Assembly: GCF_900105125.1 (NCBI RefSeq)
Contig: NZ_LT629750.1
Location: 5,545,001-5,609,000 of the forward strand
Length of the DNA: 64,000 bases
DNA from: Bradyrhizobium canariense
GTDB lineage: Bacteria; Pseudomonadota; Alphaproteobacteria; Rhizobiales; Xanthobacteraceae
Direction of reading: 5' to 3'
The first letter of the stretch is position 1, and each line of letters opens with the position of its first letter. This document shows positions 25,335 through 34,058 of the stretch, one piece after another. Under the pieces are notes generated by a model. That model worked only from the letters and a program-made list of their open reading frames with translations. It ran no database searches and was not told the DNA's origin. A program made the translations under genes and the position numbers.

Positions 25335-27022
25335 CCTGCGTTACCCGCCGCGTCGGTATCGATGTCGCTGCGCTTGAGCAGATAGTCGAGGCCTCCAACG
25401 CGATACCAGCGGTACCCATAGCCTTCGAGCATGAGGTTGTGCCTGCCGCGCGCGTCGGCCCGGCTGTGGTCTTCCGTCAACAGGTTGACCAGAAGCTTCC
25501 AGGTCTCACCGCCAATGCCGGAAGCAAAGGCTAATTCCCGCGGCTTTTCGTCCAGATTGTGCACGAACAAGACCGAATTGTTGCGCCAGTCGTAGCGGAC
25601 AATCAGAATGGCGGGATCGCGCAACGTAATCACGTTGAAGTCGCCCCAGCCGATCTCCGGGACTTCCTTGCGCATGCGGATGATGCGTTCGGTCCAATTC
25701 AGCATCGAGTTGGGATCACGGCGCTGCTTGGCGACGTTGACGTGCTCAAATCCGTACGGGCCTCTGTCGATGACGGGCGCGCACGGTCTGTCGCTTTCCG
25801 TGAAACCGGCATGCGGCTCGGTCGACCATTGCATCGGCGTGCGGGCGCAGTTGCGCTCCGGCAGATCGAGATTGTCGCCCATGCCGATTTCGTCGCCATA
25901 ACGGATCACCGGCGTTCCCGGAAGCGTGCACATCAGGCTGTAGGCGAGTTCGAGACGCCGGCGGTCGCCGCCCAGCATCGGCGCCAGCCGCCGCCGAATG
26001 CCTCGACCGTAGAGCTGCATGTTTTTGTCGGGACCGAAGCTTTTGAACACGACATCCCGTTGAGCCTTGGTGAGCCGGCCAAGATCGAGCTCGTCGTGAT
26101 TGCGCAGGAACAATCCCCATTGCGCGGTAGCCGGGCGCGGCTTGGTGGCCTTGAGCGCCTTGGCAAGTGGACGCGAGTCGGCGGACGCCATCGCATAGAA
26201 CAGATGCTGGTTGACGTGGAAATTGAACATCATCTGCATGCGGTCGCCGTCGTCGCCGAAATATTCCATGTCGGTTTCGGGCAACACATTGGCCTCCGCG
26301 AGGATAATGGCGTTGCCCTGTCGCCATTGCAGGAATTCGCGGAACGACCGCAGCATGTCGTATTGTTCGACCGGCTTTCTGACCTTCGCGCCTTTGGTCG
26401 AAATCACAAACGGCACCGCGTCCATGCGAAAGCCGGATACGCCGAGCTGAATCCAGAAGCCCATGATCTTGAGGATCTCGGCCTGCACCCGCGGGTTCGA
26501 CGTGTTGAGGTCGGGCTGGAAATCATAGAAACGAGGGAAATACCACGCGTTGGCTTCCTTATCGCGCGTCCAGGTGGATTTTTGCACGCCGGGAAACACC
26601 ATGCCCTTGTCGGCATTGGCGGGCTTCTTGTCGGCCCACACATACCAGTTGCGATGCGGCGAATCCTTTGAACTCCGCGCGTCGCGAAACCAGGCATGCG
26701 CGTCCGATGTATGGTTGACGACGAGATCGATGATGACGCGAATGCCGCGTTGCCGGCAGCCATGGGCGAATTCGACAAAGTCGCCGAGCGTGCCGTATCG
26801 CGGATCGACGCCGTAATAGTCGGAGATATCGTAGCCGTCGTCCTTGCCCGGGGAGGGCTGGAACGGCATCAGCCAGATCGTCGTGACGCCGAGGCCTTGC
26901 AGATAGTCCAGCCGCCGCAGCAAACCCTTGAAATCGCCGATCCCGTCGCCATTGGCGTCCATATAGGTGCCGACGGAAAGGCAGTAGAAGACGCCATTCT
27001 TGTACCAGAGGTCGTCGATCAT
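25322..27022 (-). CDS. GH13 trehalose synthase-like enzyme
   Basis: A 566-residue GH13 protein. DLWYKNGVFYCLSVGTYMDA at the N terminus, FLRNHDELDL, and CARTPMQWS are closest to trehalose synthase (maltose to trehalose isomerase) and related amylosucrase-like enzymes. Catalytic residues are the Asp of GFRMDAVP (about 200), the Glu of ILAEANVLP (about 242) and the Asp of NHDEL (about 309). It lacks a fused maltokinase domain. Start 27022 follows GAGGACG. The upstream open frame to 27172 has no domain character. Trehalose metabolism fits osmotic stress, but the exact reaction needs assay. Confidence 0.87.
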   Translation of the reverse strand: MIDDLWYKNGVFYCLSVGTYMDANGDGIGDFKGLLRRLDYLQGLGVTTIWLMPFQPSPGKDDGYDISDYYGVDPRYGTLGDFVEFAHGCRQRGIRVIIDLVVNHTSDAHAWFRDARSSKDSPHRNWYVWADKKPANADKGMVFPGVQKSTWTRDKEANAWYFPRFYDFQPDLNTSNPRVQAEILKIMGFWIQLGVSGFRMDAVPFVISTKGAKVRKPVEQYDMLRSFREFLQWRQGNAIILAEANVLPETDMEYFGDDGDRMQMMFNFHVNQHLFYAMASADSRPLAKALKATKPRPATAQWGLFLRNHDELDLGRLTKAQRDVVFKSFGPDKNMQLYGRGIRRRLAPMLGGDRRRLELAYSLMCTLPGTPVIRYGDEIGMGDNLDLPERNCARTPMQWSTEPHAGFTESDRPCAPVIDRGPYGFEHVNVAKQRRDPNSMLNWTERIIRMRKEVPEIGWGDFNVITLRDPAILIVRYDWRNNSVLFVHNLDEKPRELAFASGIGGETWKLLVNLLTEDHSRADARGRHNLMLEGYGYRWYRVGGLDYLLKRSDIDTDAAGNAGHPA

Positions 27023-27111
27023 GCTGGGCGTCCTCGTCCGTCCGCCTCCGGCATCGAGCGGCGAACTGATAAGCGATGAGGGTTCCCCGGGGTTCCGCGG
27101 GCCGCGCGTCG

Positions 27112-27142
27112 AAAGGCAAAACCGGTTCCCACTTCGCCAATC
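27112..27142. repeat. Short dispersed AACCGGTT repeat, opposite orientation
   Basis: GGCAAAACCGGTTCCCACTTC followed by CAATCGCGC. Its reverse complement matches the 22846-22882 element around GTGxGAACCGGTTT. It lies in the divergent promoter region of the trehalose-synthase-like gene and mmcB. Confidence 0.4.
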
Positions 27143-27160
27143 GCGCTTTATGTTGCTGCC

Positions 27161-27649
27161 ATGGAATCGCAAGCGCGCCAGATCAGCCTCGTGCCTCCGG
27201 TGGACGGTCGCCAGTCCGAGACGGCGCTGGCGATCGCGCGCGGCACCGCGCGGCTGTTACGGTCGCTGGGATTTTCCTGCATCAGCGAATTGCCGCTGCC
27301 GTCGGGACGGCGCGCCGATCTGGTGGCGCTGAACGAACGCGGCGAGATCTGGATTGTCGAGATCAAATCATCGGTTGAGGATTTGCGCGCCGACCAGAAG
27401 TGGCAGGATTATCGGGCGCATTGCGACCGGCTGTTCTTTGCGTTCACGCAGGATCTGCCGTGCGAGATTTTCCCCGAGCAGACCGGCCTGATCGTCGCCG
27501 ATGCCTATGGCGCGCACATGCATTGCGAAGCGCCGGAGCACCGCCTGCCGGCGCCGACCCGCAAGCTGATGACGGTGCGCTTCGCGATGGCGGCGGCGCA
27601 GCGGATCAATCGTCTGATCGATCCGCAAGGCCACACCGTCGAGTTTTAG
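27161..27649 (+). CDS. mmcB: MmcB family DNA repair protein
   Basis: A 162-residue protein matching the MmcB family (PF06319), an alphaproteobacterial group in a PD-(D/E)xK nuclease-like fold. ALAIARGTARLLRSLGF leads to RRADLVALNERGEIWIVEIKSS, which holds the Asp and the E-x-K of the nuclease core. A Caulobacter member belongs to the SOS regulon and affects mitomycin C sensitivity. I saw no clear LexA box here but the promoter region was not searched in full. It converges on regR across a palindromic repeat. Confidence 0.85.
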   Translation: MESQARQISLVPPVDGRQSETALAIARGTARLLRSLGFSCISELPLPSGRRADLVALNERGEIWIVEIKSSVEDLRADQKWQDYRAHCDRLFFAFTQDLPCEIFPEQTGLIVADAYGAHMHCEAPEHRLPAPTRKLMTVRFAMAAAQRINRLIDPQGHTVEF

Positions 27650-27678
27650 AGTTTGATTGCGTCACACGCTCGGTGTCA

Positions 27679-27785
27679 CCTCTCCCTATGGGAGAGGTCG
27701 GATCGGGTTGGCGATCCGGGTGAGGGGTTACGCCCTAACGATAGACCGTAATCCCTCACCCCAACCCTCTCCCAAAGGGAGAGGG
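27679..27785. repeat. Large inverted repeat between convergent genes
   Basis: The left arm (27679-27730) begins CCTCTCCCTATGGGAGAGG. The right arm (27750-27785) is its near reverse complement, ending with CTCTCCCAAAGGGAGAGG. Each arm is also palindromic within itself, so the RNA can form a long cruciform-like stem. It sits between mmcB and regR, both ending into it, and probably acts as a two-way terminator. Similar units are common in Bradyrhizobium intergenic DNA from memory. Confidence 0.75.
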
Positions 27786-27832
27786 AGCCGACTTCCGTCG
27801 CCGGGAGATTTGGTCAACCTACGAAGATAGAA

Positions 27833-28387
27833 TCAGCGCGGTGCTCGCTTGGCCAGGATGCGCTGCAGGGTGCGGCGATGCATGTTCAGCCGCCGCGCTG
27901 TCTCGGAGACGTTGCGATTGCACATCTCGTAAATGCGCTGGATATGCTCCCAGCGCACGCGATCGGCCGACATCGGATTGTGCGGCAGCTCGGATTTCTC
28001 GGTGCCGCTTGCCAGCAGCGCCGCGACGACATCGTCGGCGTCGGCGGGCTTTGAAAGGTAATCCACCGCGCCCATCTTCACCGCGGTCACGGCGGTAGCG
28101 ATGTTGCCATACCCGGTCAGCACGATCGCGCGCGCGTCAGGGCGCTTGCGCTTCAGCGCCGACACCACATCCAGACCATTGCCGTCGCCGAGCCGTAAAT
28201 CCACCACCGCAAAAGCCGGCGCCGCCTTGCCGATCTGCGTCAGGCCGTCGGATACGCTGTCGCAGGAGGTTACTGCGAAGCCGCGTGTTTCCATGGCGCG
28301 CGACAGGCGCTCCAGGAACGGTTTGTCGTCCTCCACGATCAACAGCGAGCGGTCGGCGTGATCGGTCAGTTCGGCGATGGCGTTCAC
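27833..28387 (-). CDS. regR: Redox response regulator RegR (RegA/ActR/PrrA family)
   Basis: A 184-residue regulator. The receiver has IVEDDKPF, Asp63 in VVDLRLGDGNG, the Thr of VLTGYGN and the Lys of LSKPAD. The C-terminal Fis-type helix-turn-helix reads NRNVSETARRLNMHRRTL, the near-invariant signature of the RegA/ActR/RegR family. In Bradyrhizobium the pair controls nifA-fixR, denitrification and other low-oxygen functions. It lies 108 bases downstream of its kinase gene on the same strand. Confidence 0.95.
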   Translation of the reverse strand: MNAIAELTDHADRSLLIVEDDKPFLERLSRAMETRGFAVTSCDSVSDGLTQIGKAAPAFAVVDLRLGDGNGLDVVSALKRKRPDARAIVLTGYGNIATAVTAVKMGAVDYLSKPADADDVVAALLASGTEKSELPHNPMSADRVRWEHIQRIYEMCNRNVSETARRLNMHRRTLQRILAKRAPR

Positions 28388-28495
28388 GGTTTCGGTATCC
28401 TTGTGTTGGACAGCCCATCATATGGCTCGGCATTTGGGCGCTGCCAAGGCCACCTAAAGTCGCTCCCGTCGGGTCTTAACGATTTAAGAAACGTT

Positions 28496-29821
28496 CTAAG
28501 AAGCGGATTCGGCCGCAATTTCACCTGCCTCGAAGCGGCTGCGCGGCCAGGTGATCTGGACCACCGCGCCATGGTCCGGGAAAATCTGGTTCGTAAAGGA
28601 GACTTTAGCGCCGGTGCGCTCCAGCAGCGTGCGGGCGATAAATACCCCAAGACCAAGCCCGCTTCGCTCGCTTTGGGCTTCGTCCGGACCTGGCCGCCGC
28701 GACAGATAGGGCTCGCCAATCCGCTTCAGCATGTCGGGCGCGATCCCAGGCCCATCATCGGAGATGACGATCTCGACCTTGTCGTTGTTCCACCACGCGT
28801 TCACCTCCACCGTGGTCCGCGCGAAGTCGACGGCGTTTTCCAGGATGTTGCCGACACCATAGAGAATGGCGGGATTGCGCGTGCCGACCGGTTCGGATGT
28901 TGCAGCCACGGCAATCCGTACCTTGATCGCAACGTCGAAATCGCGATGCGGTGCGACCGTTTCCTCGATCAGCGTCGACAATGGCATGTGGTCGAACGGC
29001 GCGCCGGTCGCCGATAGCTGGGTGATCTTGCCCAGAATATCCCGGCAGCGCTGCGCCTGCTCGCGCACGGTCTTGAGGTCGCCGGCAAATGGGCTGTCGT
29101 CCGGGACAGTCCGTTCAAGCTCGCGCGAAATCAGGAAGATCGTCGAAAGCGGCGTTCCGAGTTCGTGGGCGGCAGCCGCGGCAAGACCGTCGAGCTGCGT
29201 CAAATGTTGCTCGCGCGTCAGCACCAGTTCGGTGGCGGCCAAGGCGTCGGAGAGTTGGCGTGATTCTTCAGCAACCTGGAACGCATAAAGGCTGGTGACG
29301 CCGATCGCGACCGCGATCGAGAGCCAGACGCCGAACAAATAGATAGGTGGCAGCACCAGCGGGTCATCGCTGTCCCATGGCAGCGGCAGATGGAAGAAGA
29401 CCAGCAATGAGGCGCAAACGATGGCGAGAACGCCGAGCACGATGGTCAGCCGGAACGGCAGCACCGTCGACGAAATCAGCACGGGGGCGAGGAACAGAAA
29501 CGAAAACGGATTCTCCAGCCCGCCGGTAAAAAACAACAGGCCGGCCAGCTCAATGATGTTGAGGGCGAGCAGTGCCGCTGCGTAGGCCGGCTCCAGCCGC
29601 TGCATCGGGTTGAAGAAGATCTGGAACGACAGGTTGAACAGGGCCGACAGCCCGATGATGGCGAGGCAAGGGACGACCTCGACGTCGAATTCGAGCCCTT
29701 GCGCCACAATGAAAATCGCCGCGAGCTGGCCCAGCACGGCGAGCCAGCGCAGCCGCAATATTGTATCCAGACGGACATAGCGGCGCGGGTGGCGAAAATC
29801 GGAGGCGGCAACGTCGGTCAT
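28496..29821 (-). CDS. regS: Redox sensor kinase RegS (RegB/ActS/PrrB family)
   Basis: A 441-residue membrane kinase with about six helices in residues 25-185. The GGLENPF motif (100-106) is the quinone-sensing heptapeptide of this family. The phospho-acceptor His219 is in AAAAHELGTPLS, and Cys259 in QRCRDIL corresponds to the redox-active cysteine described for RegB. N, G1 and G2 boxes are NILENAVDFA, DDGPGI and GLGLGVFIA. Both known redox inputs are therefore present. It is upstream of regR and divergent from the ABC exporter genes. Confidence 0.95.
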   Translation of the reverse strand: MTDVAASDFRHPRRYVRLDTILRLRWLAVLGQLAAIFIVAQGLEFDVEVVPCLAIIGLSALFNLSFQIFFNPMQRLEPAYAAALLALNIIELAGLLFFTGGLENPFSFLFLAPVLISSTVLPFRLTIVLGVLAIVCASLLVFFHLPLPWDSDDPLVLPPIYLFGVWLSIAVAIGVTSLYAFQVAEESRQLSDALAATELVLTREQHLTQLDGLAAAAAHELGTPLSTIFLISRELERTVPDDSPFAGDLKTVREQAQRCRDILGKITQLSATGAPFDHMPLSTLIEETVAPHRDFDVAIKVRIAVAATSEPVGTRNPAILYGVGNILENAVDFARTTVEVNAWWNNDKVEIVISDDGPGIAPDMLKRIGEPYLSRRPGPDEAQSERSGLGLGVFIARTLLERTGAKVSFTNQIFPDHGAVVQITWPRSRFEAGEIAAESAS

Positions 29822-29864
29822 GCCGGCAGTCTAACGGTGCATTGTTCCGATCACAAATCAGCCC

Positions 29865-29928
29865 TTCCAAGTCTTTAGCTTTTCAAGTCTTTAGCTTTTC
29901 ACGTCTTTAGCTTTTCACGTCTTGCGCT
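29865..29928. repeat. Four 16-bp tandem repeats
   Basis: Units are TTCCAAGTCTTTAGCT (29865), TTTCAAGTCTTTAGCT (29881), TTTCACGTCTTTAGCT (29897) and TTTCACGTCTTGCGCT (29913). They are AT-richer than the surroundings and fill the divergent gap between regS and the ABC exporter, ending 31 bases before the exporter ATG. Period 16 is not a helical multiple, so slippage is a simpler cause than a protein array, but the position is regulatory. Confidence 0.85.
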
Positions 29929-29959
29929 TGCCGCCGCGATAGCCCAATGAACGGCCGGC

Positions 29960-30754
29960 ATGACGAGTGACGACGCCATATCGCCCAATTTGCCCGCGGC
30001 CTGCCGGTCAGGATCGGCGGCGATCGAGGTCATCAACCTCATCAAGCTCTACAAGACCACCCGCGCGGTCGATGATGTCTCGTTCCGCATTGCCGGGGGC
30101 AGCATCACCGGCTTGCTCGGCGGCAACGGGGCTGGAAAAACCACGACGATTGCCATGATCATGGGGCTGGTGCTGCCGACTTCGGGGCGTATCCAGGTCT
30201 TGGGCTGTTCGATGCCGGAGCAAAGCGCCGAGGTGCTCGGCCGGATGAATTTCGAAAGCCCCTATGTCGATATGCCGATGCGGCTTACGGTGCGGCAGAA
30301 TCTCACGATATTCGGCCGCCTCTATGCCGTGGCTAATTTACGTGAACGCATCGCGCAGCTGGCCGCCGATCTCGATCTCGGCGATTTTCTCGATCGCGCC
30401 AACGGCAAGCTCTCCGCCGGACAGAAGACGCGCGTGGCGCTGGCGAAAGCGCTGATCAATCAGCCCGAATTGTTGCTGCTCGACGAGCCGACCGCCTCGC
30501 TCGACCCCGATACGGCCGACTGGATCAGGCAGCACCTCGAAACCTATCGCAAGGCGCATGGCGCGACGATCCTGCTGGCCTCGCACAACATGCTGGAGGT
30601 GGAGCGGTTATGCGATCGCGTCATCATCATGAAACGCGGCCGCATCGAGGACGACGACAGCCCCGAAAGGATCATGGCCCGCTACAACCGCACCACGCTT
30701 GAGGACGTGTTTCTCGACGTCGCGCGCGGCCGCGGCCAGGAGGGCTTGCCATGA
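29960..30754 (+). CDS. ABC-2 type exporter, ATP-binding protein
   Basis: A 264-residue ATPase. Walker A is GGNGAGKTTT, the signature is LSAGQKTR (a variant of LSGGQ), Walker B is LLLLDEPTASLD, and the switch His is in LASHNMLEVERLC. The layout matches ATPases of drug, polysaccharide or NodI-like ABC-2 exporters. The permease gene overlaps it by four bases (ATGA). Divergent from regS, so redox control is conceivable. Confidence 0.92.
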   Translation: MTSDDAISPNLPAACRSGSAAIEVINLIKLYKTTRAVDDVSFRIAGGSITGLLGGNGAGKTTTIAMIMGLVLPTSGRIQVLGCSMPEQSAEVLGRMNFESPYVDMPMRLTVRQNLTIFGRLYAVANLRERIAQLAADLDLGDFLDRANGKLSAGQKTRVALAKALINQPELLLLDEPTASLDPDTADWIRQHLETYRKAHGATILLASHNMLEVERLCDRVIIMKRGRIEDDDSPERIMARYNRTTLEDVFLDVARGRGQEGLP

Positions 30755-31569
30755 GCGCGCCCGTCACCATCGGAGGGATCGCGCCGCACCGCATCGGTGC
30801 GATGGTCCGGCGCTATTGGTATCTCCTGATGTCGTCGTGGCCGCGGCTCTTGGAGCTGATCTATTGGCCGGCATTGCAGATCATCACTTGGGGATTTCTG
30901 CAAACCTATATCTCGCAAACGTCGGGGTTTTTCGCGCGCGCCGGCGGCTCGTTGATCGGCGCCGTGATCCTGTGGGACATCCTGTTCCGCGGCCAGCTTG
31001 GCTTTTCGATCTCGTTTCTCGAGGAGATGTGGGCGCGCAACCTCGGCAATCTGATGATGAGCCCGCTCAAGCCGATCGAATTCCTGATCTCGCTGATGAT
31101 CATGAGCCTGATCCGGCTTGCCATCGGCGTGATCCCGATGACGCTGCTGGCGATGTTTTTCTTCGACTTCAATTTCTACAGCATCGGGCTGCCGTTGATC
31201 GCGTTCTTCTGCAACCTGATTTTTACCAGTTGGTCGATCGGGATTTTTGTCTCCGGGCTGGTGCTGCGTAACGGCCTGGGCGCGGAGAGCATCGTCTGGA
31301 CGCTGATGTTCGGCGTGATGCCGCTGGCCTGCATCTATTACCCGGTGACGGTGTTGCCGCATTGGCTGCAATACGTCGCCTGGGCGCTGCCGCCGACTTA
31401 CGTGTTCGAGGGAATGCGCTCGCTGCTGATCGATCACGTGTTTCGAGCCGACCTGATGATGATGGCGCTTGCCATCAACGCCGTGCTCCTTATGGCGTCA
31501 TTTGCGATCTTTCTTGCCCTTTTACGCAGCGCCAAGCGGCACGGCTCGCTGCTTCAGGGTAGCGAATAG
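30751..31569 (+). CDS. ABC-2 type exporter, permease
   Basis: A 272-residue inner-membrane protein with about six helices, matching the ABC-2 permease family. The segment MPLACIYYPVTVLPHWLQYV is the characteristic region between helices 4 and 5, and ALPPTYVFEGMR follows it. It forms the transport channel with the ATPase encoded just upstream (ATGA overlap). The substrate is unknown. NodJ-like proteins are related but no nod gene is nearby. Confidence 0.9.
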   Translation: MSAPVTIGGIAPHRIGAMVRRYWYLLMSSWPRLLELIYWPALQIITWGFLQTYISQTSGFFARAGGSLIGAVILWDILFRGQLGFSISFLEEMWARNLGNLMMSPLKPIEFLISLMIMSLIRLAIGVIPMTLLAMFFFDFNFYSIGLPLIAFFCNLIFTSWSIGIFVSGLVLRNGLGAESIVWTLMFGVMPLACIYYPVTVLPHWLQYVAWALPPTYVFEGMRSLLIDHVFRADLMMMALAINAVLLMASFAIFLALLRSAKRHGSLLQGSE

Positions 31570-31635
31570 GGTTACTTTCTCGTGGATTTCCGGGACCTTC
31601 GGTGTGTGTAGCGCGTAGATCTACCGATCTGTGCA

Positions 31636-31675
31636 TTGACGCATTATTACGCATTCGGCACTATGCTGCGATGCA
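31636..31675 (+). promoter_or_regulatory. Candidate promoter and PhaR-like site before phaZ
   Basis: TTGACG (31636-31641) and TATGCT (31662-31667) resemble -35 and -10 boxes, though the 20-base spacing is long. CTGC-GAT-GCAA (31666-31676) is one base off the CTGC-N3-GCAG sequence described for PhaR of PHB-storing alphaproteobacteria, and sits on the putative -10. This is inference from motif likeness. Confidence 0.3.
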
Positions 31676-31691
31676 AAAGGGATATCATTAA

Positions 31692-33020
31692 ATGCCGATT
31701 GGTGAATTTGGCGGTGCGCCGCCGCTGGTGGCCGAAGGCACTCCGGCGATTACGACGCCGCTGTACTGGATGTACGAGATGGCGCAGGCATCGCTCAATC
31801 CGGCGCGCGCCGTCACCGACGCCACGAAGATTCTGTTCCAGAATCCGCTGAACCCGTGGTCGCATACCGAATTCGGCAAATCGGTCGCCGCCGGGTGCGA
31901 GCTGTTCGAGCGCACGACGCGCCGTTACGGCAAGCCCGAATGGGGGCTCGATACCACCGAAGTCAACGGCGTGCGCACGCCGATCGAAATTCGCTCGATC
32001 TGGGAAAAGCCGTTCTGCCGCCTGTTGTACTTCGATCGCAAGCTGACGCGGCCGTTGCGCAGCCCGCAGCCGCGCGTGCTGATCGTGGCGCCGATGTCCG
32101 GTCACTATGCGACGCTGCTGCGCGGGACGGTCGAGGCCTTCCTGCCAACCCATGAGGTCTACATCACCGACTGGTCCGATGCGCGGATGGTGCCGCTGTC
32201 GGAAGGGCGCTTCGATCTCGAAGACTATGTCGATTACGTCATCGAAATGCTGCACGTACTCGGCGGCAACATGCACATCATCGCGGTGTGCCAGCCTTCG
32301 GTGCCGGTGGTGGCGGCGGTTTCCATCATGGAAGCCGAGCGCGATCCCTATGTTCCCGTCTCGATGACACTGATGGGGGGCCCGATCGATACCCGCCGCA
32401 ACCCGACCGCCGTCAATAATCTCGCCGCCGAGCGCGGCATCGAATGGTTTCGGAACAATGTCATCAGCAAGGTGCCATTTCCGCATCCGGGCGTGATGCG
32501 TGCGGTCTATCCCGGGTTCCTGCAGCTCAATGGCTTCATCAGCATGAACCTCGATCGCCACATGGATGCTCACAAGAACCTGTTCAGCAACCTGGTGAAG
32601 GGCGATGGCGACTTGGTCGACAAGCATCGCGACTTCTATGACGAGTATCTCGCGGTCATGGATTTGACGGCGGAATACTATCTGCAGACCGTCGATCTCG
32701 TGTTCGTCAAGCATGCGCTGCCGAAAGGCGAGATGACTCACCGCGGCAAGCCGGTCGATCCGTCCAAAATCACGCGCGTGGCGTTGATGACGGTCGAAGG
32801 CGAGAACGATGACATCTCCGGTCTTGGTCAGACCGAGGCAACGCACACTTTATGTAGTGCGATTCCCAATCATCGCAGGGTGCATTACGTGCAAAAGGGC
32901 GTTGGACATTACGGCGTGTTCAACGGATCGCGCTTCCGATCCGAAATCGTGCCGCGCATTTCCGATTTCATGGTGTCAGCGGCGAATGTGAAGTCATCTT
33001 TGGCGGCTGCTGCGGAATAG
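31692..33020 (+). CDS. phaZ: Intracellular polyhydroxyalkanoate depolymerase
   Basis: A 442-residue enzyme of the intracellular PHB depolymerase family. The nucleophile is a cysteine (about 200) in AVCQPSVPVVAAV, as expected for intracellular PhaZ, where lipases have serine. Also present are VLIVAPMSGHYATLLRGTV, YITDWSDARMVP, and the catalytic His in GVGHYGVFNG (about 406). It degrades stored PHB granules to 3-hydroxybutyrate oligomers. AAGGG lies about 9 bases before the ATG. A short stem (33062-33086, GAATCCC/GGGATTC) follows the gene. Confidence 0.92.
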   Translation: MPIGEFGGAPPLVAEGTPAITTPLYWMYEMAQASLNPARAVTDATKILFQNPLNPWSHTEFGKSVAAGCELFERTTRRYGKPEWGLDTTEVNGVRTPIEIRSIWEKPFCRLLYFDRKLTRPLRSPQPRVLIVAPMSGHYATLLRGTVEAFLPTHEVYITDWSDARMVPLSEGRFDLEDYVDYVIEMLHVLGGNMHIIAVCQPSVPVVAAVSIMEAERDPYVPVSMTLMGGPIDTRRNPTAVNNLAAERGIEWFRNNVISKVPFPHPGVMRAVYPGFLQLNGFISMNLDRHMDAHKNLFSNLVKGDGDLVDKHRDFYDEYLAVMDLTAEYYLQTVDLVFVKHALPKGEMTHRGKPVDPSKITRVALMTVEGENDDISGLGQTEATHTLCSAIPNHRRVHYVQKGVGHYGVFNGSRFRSEIVPRISDFMVSAANVKSSLAAAAE

Positions 33021-33302
33021 ACGCTGCTTCGATGCCGATTCGGCGAAGGTGTTAACCCTCTGAATCCCCCTACAGAATCGGGATTCGCGGTCTCCCGAAG
33101 GAATGAGTATGAATTCCGTCCTTGGGGGTGCCTCCGGAGGCCAATTCCGCCAAAAATTTGTGGTTCCAGCCCCATCCTGTAGAGGCGGAGGAGGGGCCAG
33201 CCCCTGTATATTGGGCAAATGATTTGTTTTTGCGCCGAGCGATTTCACTGGCGGCGGATATGGCAGAATCCGGGCGAACTCCTGCTCCCCGGACTGTCAG
33301 AC

Positions 33303-34058
33303 ATGGCTACTCGCGCGCTTCTCTATCGGCGGCCCGCCGAACCCTCGATTATTTTGGTCAAACAAGGCTCTCAGATCTTCTCGATCCGTCTGCGCCGGCA
33401 TCGGCGCGCGCGGCGTTACACCTTGCGCATTCATCCAACCGATCGCGAAGCGATCCTGACCATGCCGCCGCGCGGCACAATCGCCGAAGCCAAGGATTTC
33501 GCGCGGCTTCACGGCGGCTGGATTGCCGCACGCCTCGGCCGGTTGCCGAAAGCCGCACCGTTTCACGCGGGTACCGTGGTGCCTTTGCGCGGTACGCCGT
33601 ATCGGATCGTGCATCGCGCCGGTGAGCGCGGCACGGTGTGGACGGAAACCCGCGACAGTGGTGAGAAGGTCCTGTGCGTGGCCGGCGACGTCGACCATAT
33701 GGAGCGACGCGTTCATGATTACCTCAAGCGCGAGGCGCGCAAGGATTTGCAGAAGGCGTCGCTCGCTTATGCGGGGGAACTCGGCGTCCGGGTCAAGCGG
33801 GTGTCGATCCGCGATCAATCGAGCCGCTGGGGTTCGTGTACCTCGGCCGGTTCGCTGTCGTTCTCATGGCGGCTGATCCTCGCGCCACCCTATGTGCTCG
33901 ACTATCTCGCCGCCCATGAAGTGGCGCATCTCGTCGAGATGAATCATTCGGCGCGGTTCTGGAGGGTTGTCGGCAGGATCTGTCCGTCGGTCGAGCGCGC
34001 CAAGAACTGGCTGGATACCTACGGCAACGATCTGCATCGTTACGGCATTCAGGATTAG
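33303..34058 (+). CDS. YgjP/SprT-like M48-type metallopeptidase (DUF45)
   Basis: A 251-residue protein. The zinc site is HEVAHLVEMNHSARFW, with H-E-x-x-H and the third His eight residues on, the pattern of the YgjP (DUF45) family. WGSCTSAGSLSFSWRLILAP is the other family hallmark. It is cytoplasmic, and its target is unknown. Start 33303 is the ATG nearest the domain. The frame is open to 33219. The 282 bases before it, after phaZ, hold no gene I can support. Its stop overlaps the convergent PBP gene by four bases. Confidence 0.85.
   Translation: MATRALLYRRPAEPSIILVKQGSQIFSIRLRRHRRARRYTLRIHPTDREAILTMPPRGTIAEAKDFARLHGGWIAARLGRLPKAAPFHAGTVVPLRGTPYRIVHRAGERGTVWTETRDSGEKVLCVAGDVDHMERRVHDYLKREARKDLQKASLAYAGELGVRVKRVSIRDQSSRWGSCTSAGSLSFSWRLILAPPYVLDYLAAHEVAHLVEMNHSARFWRVVGRICPSVERAKNWLDTYGNDLHRYGIQD

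Noticed and set aside
27679..27785. CRISPR-like array
   Set aside because: The repeated CTCTCCC blocks are two inverted arms, not regularly spaced direct repeats with unique spacers, and no cas gene is present.
29865..29928. CRISPR-like array
   Set aside because: The 16-bp units are contiguous with no spacers.
29960..31569. NodI/NodJ identity for the ABC-2 exporter
   Set aside because: The fold is the same but no nod genes are near, and motif-level evidence cannot separate NodIJ from generic ABC-2 exporters.
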